Assembly (NCBI GenBank): GCA_026724425.1
Contig: JAIUCV010000583.1
Location: 372,001-436,000 of the forward strand
Reading direction: 5' to 3'
Origin: Erythrophleum ivorense
Lineage: Eukaryota; Streptophyta; Magnoliopsida; Fabales; Fabaceae
DNA length: 64,000 nucleotides
Each line of letters begins with the position of its first letter. The stretch's first letter is position 1. Of this stretch, positions 21,743-33,406 are shown piece by piece. The notes under the pieces are model-generated. The model saw nothing but the letters and a program-made list of their open reading frames with translations, searched no databases and was not told the origin of the DNA. The position numbers were made by a program, and so were the translations under genes.

Positions 21743-22869
21743 CTTGCTATTATCTATGTCTAGAGTGATAAGCGATTGTGAAATGCAAAGAGAATACATC
21801 TACTATATATACTACTTCCATAAATTATTATTTATATCATAATTTCCTTTATTATCAGATACACATAACCAATACACATATTCACAATATACGAAGATAT
21901 TTTTCAACTGCCAAATCGAACCCGTCAAAGGCACCGTTTCCGTGACACTAATTTAGCATTTCAAGAATCTACGCAACTCCTGAATTTCATGACACTATGC
22001 ATTTACAACATATAAAGGTATACTAAAATTTGGTCAAATACATATTCCAGACACTTCAAACTCCTATCATCGCATTCGTCATAACGTTAGATCATATGTC
22101 TTAAATGTGAGTTTTGTAAAAATATATATAAATTTTATTGCACGCAATATGTTATCAAACAATCGTAACTGTATGCAAACAGTTCAAATACGAAATTCAA
22201 GACATGTGGTAAAAGAGAGGCTGCATATATTATACCGAATCATAATATTGTTACACGATATTGAATCATACTATTCCCTCATAAAGTTGTCTATGTATTT
22301 TAACCCGTGAATGTGTATTCTCATCTCCGACACATTTCTGCTATCATCCCAGCAAAACCAATGCGAATGAACGATCGACATAAACTGACAATGATATTCG
22401 AGATTACCAGCAAAGTCTAATAACCAACTTTATACATTGCATAATCACGAGAGAAATTATGCCGACTATGCTCATCTTACATGCCATATAACCAGAACAG
22501 AACTATTCTCAAAACGACAACTGAATACAACCGTAAAAGGAACTATACTAAAATAAAATGAAGCTAAATCCTATGTAAAAGTATTGAGACCAAACCATAA
22601 ATAAATACGATAAAACCAACACAACACGACCGACAATTTCTGAATCCAAAACTATTCTCATATACAGATTTCTAATAGTAGAACCCGTGAAGCATCTCAA
22701 AGGGACCAGATCATGGCCACAATAATCCAAGCATATAAAAGACCCATTTTAATATTGCGTTTAACTCAACACGAAAGATATAACGTGTTTATCGTTACAA
22801 TACGAAGATATAATAGAAACACCATAACGAAAAAAATATAAAAAAAAACCAAATCCCTTATCCAATAAG

Positions 22870-23152
22870 ACGTATAAATCACACCATAGATAACGCATAC
22901 TTCACCCTTGTCGACGAATCCATACGCGGTTTCTTCCTTCCCAACCTATTTCAATACATATAACGATTTATTTATGCCAACATCATTTATGTATGTCAGC
23001 GATAATCAACAGCGTGGTACCGTTAACATCAAACAAACCATATACGAACCTCGATTTGAAATCATCAACTGCTGGATCCGAGGGATTTAGCATCACACGT
23101 GTAGGCGTAGTCTCACATATAGTTGTCTTTCCTAATCGATCAATTATTGATA
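22870..23152 (-). pseudogene. DUF223 terminal exons in Helitron copy 1 (empty site for the CACTA insertion)
   Basis: This is the inverted copy of the exon pair at 57999-58290 and of 5607-5676 plus 17445-17650. It contains the target sequence with one TGA and no CACTA element. Only the last exons are present, not the preceding OB-fold exons. Confidence 0.6.
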
Positions 23153-23809
23153 TCGATTAGCATAAAATGTTTTAGGACTTAGATCCAATGTAGGTTATTT
23201 GGTTTGGCGATTTGCCGTTTCATTGGCAGAATTTTTTTAGTTTTTACCAAATATACACATTTTACATTTCGGGAAATTGCAAAGTAAAAGAAGTTGTCAT
23301 AAGGTTTTTGAAACTAAGGCTTGAAACGGCACATCAATGCTTTGGCAGGGGTAGACTGTCGAGACTAAGTCATTGTGTCACACGCAAATGTGACAAAACT
23401 TTGATTTTTTATTATTTACCTTTTCACGTGCAAGCATTCACGTTAAATATACTAACCTGCCATTTTTTGTTGTTCTCGCATATACTTGACAAATGAGAAG
23501 CGCCGTGACCGGTCCTAAGCATAAATGGTCTTGTGAAAAAAACATTTCTAAAAGCAAGTGAAAATCTTCTTTGCGAAACATAGAAATTTCAATATTTTAA
23601 TTGAAACGAAACTTTAATTTTAACCAAACTACAAATGACATAATCAAAGATAAACTAAACTTAACTTCAAATGTGAAATGACAACTTATACGTAAACTGA
23701 ATTAAAAATATTGAAATGGAAACAAACTCGGAACTAACTCAAGAAGCTAGTTGTTATTTGGATTTTTCGAGGGAAAACAAACTCTAAAAACATTAGACCA
23801 CCATTCATT
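23153..23809 (-). other. Non-coding part of Helitron copy 1
   Basis: Inverted match to 57325-57960 with no supported coding frame. Confidence 0.5.
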
Positions 23810-24577
23810 CTACGCCACTCCCATCATCTTCTCAATATTCTCAATCTTCACCTCTTTTAGAGGTGCTTTCTTATTCGAGCTTTCCAGGTCCGCCAAACTG
23901 CCATCGACCCCGATCTCGTCACGTTTTTGGAGACTGGCTTACTGTCATTCAACGTCCCTTCTTCAATAATGACTTCATTGCTGTCCTCTAACATCAAAAC
24001 ACTCTAGACAAAAACAATCAAAATCCAAACGAATGTCAGACAATATATGATGAAAAGGTGCTCTCGGAAAAGGTGATAAATATCACAGACGACATGTATT
24101 ACCGGTTCACCAGAAAGGAGTTCAGACGGAGTAACATCCTTAGCAGAATCGGTGAGAGCGTCAGTTTTATCAACCACACTAAGTGTAGAAAGGACCTTGG
24201 TGACTTTGTAAGTACTATGCCCTCCTTTCAGATCAGCTTTCTCGACGGCTATTACAAACTAAAACGTTCTTCCACACAAATCCTGTAACCCTTCTGGCAT
24301 GTCGTCAGGATCTTCGATCTGCGTCAAAGTTATACCAATCCAAACAACATTACGAATAAGAAACGTGCTATTGGTGTTCACAATTCAGAAAAACCATTTT
24401 ACTTGCGCTATACGTCATTACAGAACTGTGCAAAAATATAAGTGGAAATCTACCTCGTCGACTACACAGCCGAATAACTCGGATGCCTCATGCTGAACAA
24501 TCTATTTTCCCAGGGAATCAAATAACATGAGTTTGGTATCGAGAGTGCCACCCATCACCTTGAGATACAACTTGAAC
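23810..24577 (-). pseudogene. RPA70 C-terminal-like exons of Helitron copy 1
   Basis: Minus-strand exons read FKLYLKVMGGTLDTKLMLFD and ASELFGCVVDEVDFHLYF, then DDMPEGLQDLCGRTF, FVIAVEKADLKGGHSTYKV, and a basic tail (VKIENIEKM) ending at 23812-23810. This is the C-terminal DNA-binding fold of RPA70 (Rep_fac-A_C type) as carried by plant Helitrons. A TAG at 24504-24502 interrupts the first exon. A second TAG at 24261-24259 (GRTF-stop-FVIAV) is shared with copy 2, so it predates their separation. The N-terminal folds are not found. Confidence 0.7.
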
Positions 24578-26172
24578 CTGAACTGCAATATTTACACGAA
24601 AAATTGTTAGGTTTTTGATGATTGGTCCTAATAAGATTTTATTAGTAATAAATAATAAAGGATCACCTCGCAACAACATTGGTAATGTTTGCATATCACT
24701 TTTTAAGAAAATCACTTATGCGAACAAAGAACTTCGCGAATCCGCTGACGATCCTGCAAGATGAAAACAAACATTAATTGAATTATACTCATGATTGTAC
24801 CAACCAAGGGACGCAATCAGACAATCGAAAGTAAGAGGCATCACCTTAAATATCACGGAAAAAAAAACATCTCTCGACTGCACCTATAACAATATCCCAA
24901 AAGAGTCCAATCGATATGAGAAACACTATTCATATTTATATAAAATAATTGTGATATATGGATTTACCGTTACAGAAAAGCGTCCACGTGAAAGAAGATG
25001 TTCTCTAAATCGTCGACGATCCTGCAAGTTAAACACAAACTCTAATTGATTTATATTTTTCAGACACACCATAAATATCAAAACGCCGTTAAGAAAACGT
25101 AAACATCGTTGCACAAATCTCACATACCAAACACGACATAACGATCAAGCGACCGTGATATTAAACTGCAAAGAGAACAAATAAACGTTGTTAGTTTCGT
25201 ATGCTATCAAACAAAACATCAATAACTACGTAGAGTATGAACAGTACCAAACCATAGACGATATATCAAAATCTGAGTCAAAACATAAATCGACGTAATA
25301 CAGATCGAGCGAAAGAGATCAAAACGATATCGATAAAATTTAAACCGAGCCGTATAACACTTACATTACAACACACCGCAAAAATCCGAAGTGCCCATGA
25401 CCCTAGCTGCGCGAGAAGCAAACAAACGTAGTCAGCAAGCTAAAAATAGTTAGCAATTGCATAAACCCTAAACTATATGAGATCAAACCTAAAACATATA
25501 TCGGCGATAACTAAAGCAAGAACCACAAAAAATCGTAGACGATATGAGAAATACTCGAAGTATATATATAAGAGACGGTAGCTAGGGTTTCACCGAGTGC
25601 ACCGAGTGATGGTTTTGATGGCGAAGTTGATATTCGTTTGACTGTTCTTTTCTTACGATCTGAAGGGAAAAAACAAACCAATTTCATGTTAGATTCTGAC
25701 AAAACAAAAAAAGAACAACAAATAAACCTAAATTTGCACAAAAACCTAAAAGAAAGCATAGCAAGAAAAGCTACATGTAAACCCTAGAACAATAACCGAA
25801 AATATAAACAATGACCAATATGAGAGATGGGAATAGTATTTATAGCAAATATTATTTAGGTCTGCGTTTTGAATTTTCTCTTTTTAAATCTATGAGAATG
25901 CTCAAGAGAACCGAATATTCATTTTTATTATTAGATACCGAATCTTAATAATCCCATAAACATAGATATGAATCTATCATCTTCAACAAATTGGAAGTTA
26001 TCCTTTAGGATTTATTTATTTGGAAGATACAAATTTATCTCCTAACCAACAAACAAAGGAAATCTTCTTTTTTCTTCAATTCTAATTATTCTTTAATCAA
26101 ACGTATTAACAGAAAGACATAATTAGACACGCTAATCTTTGTATTCATTAAGGTAAGAGAGTAATAATTAGT
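24578..26172 (-). other. 5' region of Helitron copy 1 with a single exon-like unit
   Basis: One unit of the exon-like repeat (DRRRFREHLLSRGRFSVT between AG and GT, near 24965-25025) lies here, against five in copy 2. From about 25590 to 26100 the sequence has no match to copy 2, whose corresponding stretch (about 54185-54370) is unrelated, so the two copies have different leader/promoter segments. A TATA-like run (CTATAAATA, minus) is near 25840. Confidence 0.5.
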
Positions 26173-26173
26173 G

Positions 26174-26213
26174 AGAACGATTCTGGTGCGTTTTTACTTC
26201 GCAAATAATAGTA
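26174..26213 (-). repeat. Helitron 5' terminus (copy 1)
   Basis: TCTATACTATTATTTGCG followed by AAGTAAAAACGCACCAGAA on the minus strand, matching 54061-54100 with one or two changes. The flanking base on the 5' side is A, as expected for insertion between A and T. Confidence 0.8.
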
Positions 26214-26391
26214 TAGATGTGTGAAAACTCACAATTTAACAGGCCCAATATTGGGCTTTAGCTTATCAACGATAGGTTTTTAGGATTTTGGCTTTCATAA
26301 TATCAGGGCCTCTGAGCCTAAACGTCACATAGAAATTAAAACCCAAAACCAAACATATCCAACAACCTAACCAAAATTTTGTTTTTTTAAA
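26214..26391. other. Unique-looking spacer with GGCCCAA motif and left flank of the outer MULE
   Basis: Contains AGGCCCAATATTGGGCTTT, a short palindrome with site II-like motifs. It ends in TTTTTTAAA (26383-26391), which recurs at 32748-32756. Confidence 0.4.
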
Positions 26392-26482
26392 GGGTAACTT
26401 GGCGAGATGGATAATGTGTATTGGAAAATTAATTCTTATAAATTTAGTTAATAATTAAAACTCTCACCCAGCAAATGACATT

Positions 26483-26642
26483 ATTGTCCTCAAACTTGGA
26501 TTGGAAACTCAGATGACGATAATGAAAATGTTACCACGTTAATGAAAACATTTCATAAAAATATTGTCCTCAAACTTGGATTGGAAACTCAGATGACGAT
26601 AATTAAAATGTTAGCACGCTAACTGAAAACATCTCATTAAAA
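26483..26642. repeat. 80-bp tandem duplication
   Basis: Two copies (26483-26562 and 26563-26642) begin ATTGTCCTCAAACTTGGATT and differ at several positions in their second half. Confidence 0.85.
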
Positions 26643-26929
26643 TATAGTATATACGGTAACTAAATAACATAAACATTAGTATACAAATAAATGCTATTGA
26701 ATGTATGTGTTAGCATGGTAACTATGGGATTGCACTTGCACACTTAACATTGTGGGAGAATTTCCAAAAATAGACCACAAATTGATTTTTTCTATTCAAG
26801 TAGACCACAATTTGAAACAATTGCAAAACTAACATTTTATACAGTAACAATACCTCACATTCTCTTATGAACAAACAAAAAAACGCATGCCACGATTACA
26901 ATTTTAACCTCCAGACGCTGTGGTAGACA

Positions 26930-28230
26930 AACATGGAGATCTACCACGGAGGTCTACCACGGAGGTCTACCACGGAGGTCTACCAAATCATTAAACCTTA
27001 AATTTAAATTAAAAATTAAATAAAAAATAATTTGACAACAAAACCTGTATGAATAATTAAAAAATAGACATTATCATCTACAAAAAAATATGATTGCATA
27101 CAAATGAATCATTTATAGATAAGCAAAGACATTTAGGTTAAAACCTATAAATGTGTGAGGTTTACCGGTACGTCTACCATGTAGATCTACCAAATAATTA
27201 AATCTTAAATTTAAATTAAAAATTAAAAAAAAAATTTGACAAAAAAAACTTGTATGAATAATTAAAAGATAGACATTATCATCTACCAAAAATATTATTG
27301 CATACAAATGAATCATTTATAGATAAGCAAAGACATTTAGGTTAAAACCTATAAATGTGTGAGGTCTACCGGGTACGTCTACTATGTAGATCTACCATGT
27401 AGATCTACCAAATAATTAAATCTTAAATTTAAATTAAAAATTAAAAAAAAAAATTTTGAAATATTTTTTTCACAAATAACGAAATAATAGACATTTAACA
27501 TCTACTAAAAATATGACATCAGAAAAATGCATGAATCTATAAATATCATTAATATATAGTTCATAAGGATAAGAGTTTGAGTAGATTGTTTAGGGTTGAA
27601 TGGTGTAAGTTGTAGGGTTTTGAAAATTTATAGACCAATTGTTGTTTTTGGTTTGTTATACGATTCAATGTTCGTTTATTTGTTATCCAAACTGTAAAAT
27701 GACAATAGGGCAAGCACATTGTTACAAAATTTTATATAAATTATTCGATTTAGGGTTTAGGGTAAAGTAGATCTACCATGTAGATCTACCAAATAATTAA
27801 TTCTTAAATTTAAATTAAAAATTAAATAAAAATTAATTTGACAACAAAACCTGTATGAATAATTAAAAGATAGACATTATCATCTACAAAAAATATGATT
27901 GCATACAAATGAATCATTTATAGATAAGCAAAGACATTAGGTTAAAACCTATAAATGTGTGAGGTCTACCGGGTACGTCTACCACGGAGGTCTACCATGT
28001 AGATCTACCAAATCATTAAATCTTAAATTTAAATTTAAAATTAAATAAAAAATAATTTGACAACGAAACATGTATGAATAATTAAAACATAGACATTATC
28101 ATCTACCAAAAATATGAATGCATACAAATGAATCATTTATAGATAAACAAAGACATTTAGGTTAAAACCTATAACTGTGTGAGGTCTACCGAGTAAGTCT
28201 ACCACGGAGGTCTACCATGTAGATCTACCA
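26930..28230. repeat. Tandem repeats of about 200 bp within the MULE
   Basis: A unit containing TGTATGAATAATTAAAA, CATACAAATGAATCATTTAT, GGTTAAAACCTATAA and two or three AGGTCTACC/GTAGATCTACC motifs recurs at about 27045, 27252, 27855 and 28070. A diverged or partial copy lies around 27360-27560. Confidence 0.8.
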
Positions 28231-28245
28231 ACCGTTTTATCCTAG

Positions 28246-28516
28246 TATAAAAAGGGGAAACCCTAATTTTGTGAAAAAAAAAATTATGTGAAACTCTCTT
28301 TCATCAACGCCTCTCTCTCTTATTCTCCGTCGATTTCTTCTTCCTCTTCTTCTCCGTTTTGGCCATCATTTTTTCCAACCTTTCCTTCCAGAGACTATGA
28401 CGACGCTTCTCTCTTCCTTTCTCAACTTCAGCTCCATCAGATCTAAAGCTGTACTGTTCTCCTTTCCCGGATCTACTCTCAAATCCTCCAGATCTGAAAC
28501 TCTCCTGAAACGGTGA
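28246..28516 (+). CDS. Promoter and short 39-codon frame inside the MULE
   Basis: TATAAAAA at 28246-28253 is followed by a CT-rich leader and ATG at 28397. The frame starts MTTLLSSFLNFSSIRSK and stops at 28514-28516. The composition resembles a host-gene 5' end or plastid-targeting leader. The product was not recognised and it may just be captured 5' UTR and start sequence. Confidence 0.3.
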
Positions 28517-28938
28517 TGCGGCGGTCGCGGTTTGGCCATGTAGCATCCCTCGTCTTCCCCTCGGTCCTCGTAGCATCCCTCATGTCCTCTTCCACGACGC
28601 TTGGCCAATTTCTAGATCCGGTTGCAGGTTCGTTTCTCATGGTTTTGGAATCCAAGGATTCTCTTTTGGGACTTCTTTCTTATGCTTCTTTTGAACTGAT
28701 TCAACATATCTTATTAAGGAGCTTCTTAATCAGTTCCATTTGCCATTGTCTTTGGCTTAATATGCAGAGAGGAGCTAGAGAAAGGATTTGGGTAAACAAG
28801 GATGGGAGAAAATGAGATGGGAATATGCAGTTTTTCTTCCTCCTCAGCCTACATCTCCTTCTCTGATCGCCACTGTCACCGCCGCTGTAAGTTTTTCTCT
28901 CTCGATCTGTAATAGATGGAGGTTTTCTCAGATCTGTG

Positions 28939-29047
28939 GTAGACCTCTGTTGTAGACCTCTGTTGTAGACCTCTGTTGTAGACCTTTGTGGTAGACCTCT
29001 GTTGTAGACCTCTGTTGTAGACCTCTGTGGTAGACCTCTGTGGTAGA
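28939..29047 (+). repeat. 13-bp tandem array (GTAGACCTCTGTT)
   Basis: Eight consecutive units of GTAGACCTCTGTT or GTAGACCTCTGTG lie in the intron-like part of the captured region. They contain the GTAGACCT motif that pervades the element. Confidence 0.9.
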
Positions 29048-29292
29048 GATTATGGGTAAAACCCTTTATTTGCTTGGATCTTCCATAGTTTGTCTTCTCT
29101 GAAAACAAGATTGAAATTTTATGTTGTTTGTGAAGGTTTTTCAATTTAGGAGCTGGTCTCAGTGATGATTTTTTTATCCCCATTTAGTTAGTTTTCTCTG
29201 GTTGACATAAGTAGGTTCTTTTTATAGATCTTGATCTATTGGTCTGTCTGATATTGTTTTGGATACTATTTCTTATCAAGCTTGTTTTGTAG

Positions 29293-29436
29293 GAAGGAAA
29301 TAGGCTATTGGAAGTGGCGGCTGCAAGATAGAACAGAAAGGTTATTGAGATCCTCTTCCCGTTGACGAAAAAATCCGAATCTGTTTCGGATTGGTCAGTA
29401 GATGGAATTCTCGCTCACATGGAATCAATCAAATAG
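29293..29436 (+). pseudogene. Captured ankyrin-repeat gene exon (probable)
   Basis: After an acceptor (TTTTGTAG|GA) the frame reads EGNRLLEVAAAR, a TAG, then NRKVIEILFPLTKKSESVS, DWSVDGILAHMESIK and a stop at 29434-29436. EGNRxLEVAAAR is the start of an ankyrin repeat. The following block resembles the segment that links ankyrin and TPR repeats in plant ankyrin-TPR proteins, recalled from the family and not searched. An upstream exon-like piece ends at a donor near 28886 (TVTAA|GTAAG). The in-frame stop and missing repeats make it a captured, non-functional fragment. Confidence 0.5.
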
Positions 29437-29879
29437 GCTTCCTCGGAGACTGCACACTACTTTAATCTTCATATTTGCTTATCAATTCATAATTTTCTCT
29501 CATCTTATATAGAAATGAGAGAAAATTGTTGCTATTCTCAGTTTAAACACTTGTTGCTTTTAGTTTCAATTTTCATTGTAAGACTTTTTTCTCAAATGAA
29601 AAGTTTTTCCGTATTATTTTCAAGGTTTTTATTGGCAATTGCACTTATCATCAATACAATTCAAAAAGATCAAATCACTTTATGTACTCTTAATGACATT
29701 GTGGCAAAAATTACAAAAGGTAACTAGGATATAATATAATCTTCTTACATCCACCACAACTTTAAGAATAACTACGGAAGTCATTTTGTGCTACTTCAAC
29801 ATGAGTAACATCTCGAATTATTGTAAGTTTTACGAGACATAGGTTGCGACTCGTAACTTACATAAAAAAGTTGAAAACA

Positions 29880-31565
29880 GCATGAAGTAGACCTTCTACG
29901 TAGACCTCAGTGATAGACCTCATGCGTAAATCTTCATTGTAGACCTCCATTTCAGTGTACCTTTGCGTAGTAGACCTCGTCTTCAGTCTGCACTTCGAAC
30001 AATTATAAACTATGAACAAAGATTGAAAGGCGCATCACATGCCATGACCTGTCTTCTACCATCAGCCATTTTCCATAGACGGAAGCTATACAAACCATTT
30101 TCTGCAACAAAAACAAACAAAACAACATAATTAGAGTAGACCTAAGTAGTAGACCTAACGTGTAGACCTCCACATCGGTCTACCAATAAATTAAGCTAGT
30201 TAACTAATTTAAAAGAAAACTTAATAGAGCCTTAATCACACCGAATGAACATTTGAAACTCATATATAAGCAAGTAAACAAGTAAAAAACAACCAACTCT
30301 TCAAGAAAAATTTCAAAATACTAGATATATTGACCCAAAAAAAGATTTACAAAATAACACATAATAGTAGACCTACAACGTAGATCTACGTAGTAGACCT
30401 AATACGTAGACCTACAACGTAGATCTCTACTGAGGTCTATCCACGTGGAGGTTAGTTTTGCAATGACCGAGAAAAATGTTTTTGACCGGAGGTCTACCGC
30501 GGAGGTCTACTCCACGTGGAGGTTAGTTTTGCAATTGATCGAGAAAAATGTTTGTTGCGGTAGACCTCGTTTTGATTAGTAGACCTCTGAATTGGTCTAC
30601 GGAGCACAACGAGGTCTACGTTGTAAGTCTACCGCAAAAAGTAAACCTCAAAATGGTTAGTTTTCAGTTGACCCAAGTTTGACTTTCCTCTAGTAGACCT
30701 TCACAGTAGACCTCAATTTTTTTGCGTTGACCAGATATTTTAGTAGACCTCACCTGAGGTCTACCAGACCCCGTAGACCTCACCTGAGGTCTACCAGACC
30801 CCGTATACCTCAACGGTAGACCTTTTTGAAGAAAGTCAAACTTTTGTCAAATGCGAAACCAACTTTTTTTTGTAGGTAGACCTAAGCCGTAGACCTCCAA
30901 CAAACATTTTTCTCGATCAATTGCAAAACTAACCTCCACGTGGAGTAGACCTCCGGACAAAAACATTTTTCTCGATCAATTGCAAAACTAACCTCCACGT
31001 GGAGTAGACCTCAGTTGAGGTCTACGACTAGTTTTTTTTGTTTGTAAAGGAAATGTCGCGGTCTACCCTGCGTTGACAATTAGACCTCAACTGAGGTCTT
31101 CTAAGTAACAATAGACCTCAACTGAGGTCTACAAAGTAATAGTAGACCTCAACTGAGGTCTATATTCGCGGACCAAAACTGAAATTCTTATAATTATGGA
31201 AGAAAAGTTACATGGCCGTCAGAGAAAAGCAATTAGAGGGCTGATAACTTTGATTTAAGCCTTCAATAACGAGCTCCGGTCGTTGTTGTAAGCTAAACAA
31301 TCGTAAATACCAAGATCCAAGATTTGAGTTTGCTTATAGAGTTTTTGGGATGAAAATGGGGAGAAAATGGAAGAACAAGAGTTTATGAGATGAGAGAATG
31401 AGCAATAGTAACTCAAAAGTGAGTTTTCGGAGCATTAACAGCTCCAAATTGGGCGAAAATGGTGGTTGGTAATATTGATGATATGGTATTTTGGAAATTA
31501 AGTGTAGAAGATGAGGGGTATTTGGTCTTTAAGCAGCCCTAGTAGATCTCAGTTGAGGTCTACCA
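29880..31565. repeat. Dense AGGTCTAC / GTAGACCT motif region of the MULE
   Basis: Several dozen copies occur in both orientations, many as inverted pairs such as GTAGACCTCAACTGAGGTCTAC (written here as halves around CAACTG). There are also repeated blocks of about 60 bp with CCACGTGGAG and TTTGCAATTGATCGAGAAAA in direct (about 30430-30560) and inverted (about 30900-31015) orientation. No gene is seen. Confidence 0.8.
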
Positions 31566-32756
31566 CTCGAAATAGTAATAGCATTCTCGTAAATAATTGG
31601 ACAAAAAAAAAAAAATTGAAGAAGTTAGTTTTGCATTTGACTTCAATTTGTGGTCTAAAAATGAAAACAACCCTAACATTGTTATCGATATTCCCATTAA
31701 TATTATTATAAAAATTAATATCCTTTGTGTAAGTGTGTGTAGTATATATTGTCCAAAAAATAATATGACGGAAAGCACACGTTAACATGTTAGCCCATTA
31801 ACTAATTTTTTGTTAACATGATAAAATAAATGTTAGCTTAATAACAAATACTACTTAATTTATATTATATAATATCTTTCAACTCGGATTTGAGACTCAA
31901 ATGTTAATAGATAACTATTTGATTACTATGTTAACAAATATCTTTTTTTGATAAATCTGTGTGTTAAACTATTTATCTTATAACAGGAAATGTGAATATA
32001 AAATTAACATTTGAGTTAATGTTTTTAATTTATGTATATATTATTTTAATAAAATGATGTTTTCTTATATGTTAATTAACATGTTAACAAAAATAATAAC
32101 ATGTTATATAAAACGATAAATATACAAATAATAGTATATGAGACTCTAGCGTGCTAACATATTAATTATCTTAATAATGATTAAATTAACTTGTACACTA
32201 GCTAAATATACAGATAATATTTATACTTTTACAATTTATATAAAATAATTACCAATAATAATAATGAAGTTAACATGATACAATAATAGTAACAACTTAA
32301 ACATAACTATACCGACAACAAATAATAATATCAAGTTAACTAATGATGTAACTCATTAACTGATTTTGTTATTAGTTAAGTTTTATATTAACGTTTACAA
32401 AATTATTCAAATCTGTTTTTTTTTTTAATTGTTGAATGTAATTGAATCTTGAAAAATCTGCAAAACCCAGAAAAACAAGCTGACCCAGTTCCAGAATCCG
32501 CCGGTGAAGGAGAAGAAGAAAAAGAAGAAGACGAAATGGTACGGATGTGATGAAGACGAAAAGGTACAGATGTGATTCTGTCAATGGCCAATTTACAAAG
32601 GCACGCATTTTTGAAGCCTTAAACAGAGTTTAGTCGGTTGAGAGGATAGATAGTTTCGTCTTTCCAAGGCAAAAAGTTGGTCCAGATAAGAGAAAAATGG
32701 GGTCAGTTAATTTCGACATCATTGATACCCATCCAATGCAATTTCTCTTTTTTAAA

Positions 32757-33323
32757 CTAGTTTTATTCATAAGAAACATTTACAAGCTATGACACACTAT
32801 TATACCGTTTTTAGAGTTTACAAAACAAAAAAGAAATTGTTTACTCTAACTTAATGTAAAGAAAAGCTCCAAATAATACAAGATTAAACAACCGTTTCTG
32901 ACACCTTTTTGCTTGAACAGTTCACATAGAAAAGACGAATCCACCACTACAATCAATTGTACAATAAGTTTAAAATCTTGAAGATTAATATTTAGTATGT
33001 AAAAGGTATTGGAGATATATAATGTAGTGTCCACAATTAAAATAACACAAGAGTTTTTGCAAGAGGTATTGTACAACATATGTCATGGATCATCACTATA
33101 TAAAGAAGATATGTTTGTGTCAAAGTTAATAAAATTGTGAATGATATCGAGTTTGTTAACCAGGTAACAACTTATGAGTTATTGCAAAGCTTGGTTGTTA
33201 CTATGGTAGCAAATTTATTACTTTTAAGTATTAATGATATGTAATAAGATATGTACCATGCTAACTAAAGTGTTATCGATATAACATGATGCGTTTATAA
33301 CTTTTGTTAGCGTGTTAATAAAC

Positions 33324-33406
<83 letters not shown>

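Larger units (their letters stand above)
20578..26213 (-). mobile_element. Helitron copy 1 (minus strand), 3' part lost
   Basis: The 5' end on the minus strand reads TCTATACTATTATTTGCG, starting at 26213 next to an A. This is a plant Helitron 5' terminus and is nearly identical to the start of copy 2 at 54061. From 26213 down to 20578 the element follows copy 2 (54061-60588) in order: terminus, leader region, one exon-like unit, RPA70-like exons, DUF223 exons, DUF223 gene. The shared sequence stops abruptly at 20578 without a CTRR/hairpin end, so the 3' part is missing. Confidence 0.8.
26754..31673. mobile_element. Mutator-like element (MULE), non-autonomous, 4,920 bp, inserted in the outer element
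   Basis: A perfect 9-bp duplication TAACATTGT flanks it (26745-26753 and 31674-31682). The left end starts GGGAGAATTTCC and the right end, reversed, GGGTTGTTTTCA. Both then share TAGACCACAAATTGA and GCAAAACTAAC, giving an interrupted terminal inverted repeat of about 85 bp. No transposase is encoded. The interior is full of AGGTCTAC/GTAGACCT motifs and carries gene-like exons (28397-28516, 28820-28886, 29293-29436), which fits a Pack-MULE. Confidence 0.85.
26392..32747. mobile_element. Probable older Mutator-like element, split by an inner one
   Basis: The candidate left end is GGGTAACTTGGCGAGATGG and the right end, reverse-complemented, GAGAAATTGCATTGGATGGG. These are only roughly similar. 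The flanks share a 9-bp TTTTTTAAA (26383-26391 and 32748-32756), the size made by Mutator-like elements. Removing the inner element leaves about 1.4 kb rich in GTTAGCATG/TTAACATG motifs and no transposase. The repeat is low-complexity, so the boundaries are tentative. Confidence 0.4.

Noticed and set aside
33322..33403. Long TA run as a possible origin or regulatory site
   Set aside because: A simple microsatellite with no flanking structure to support function.
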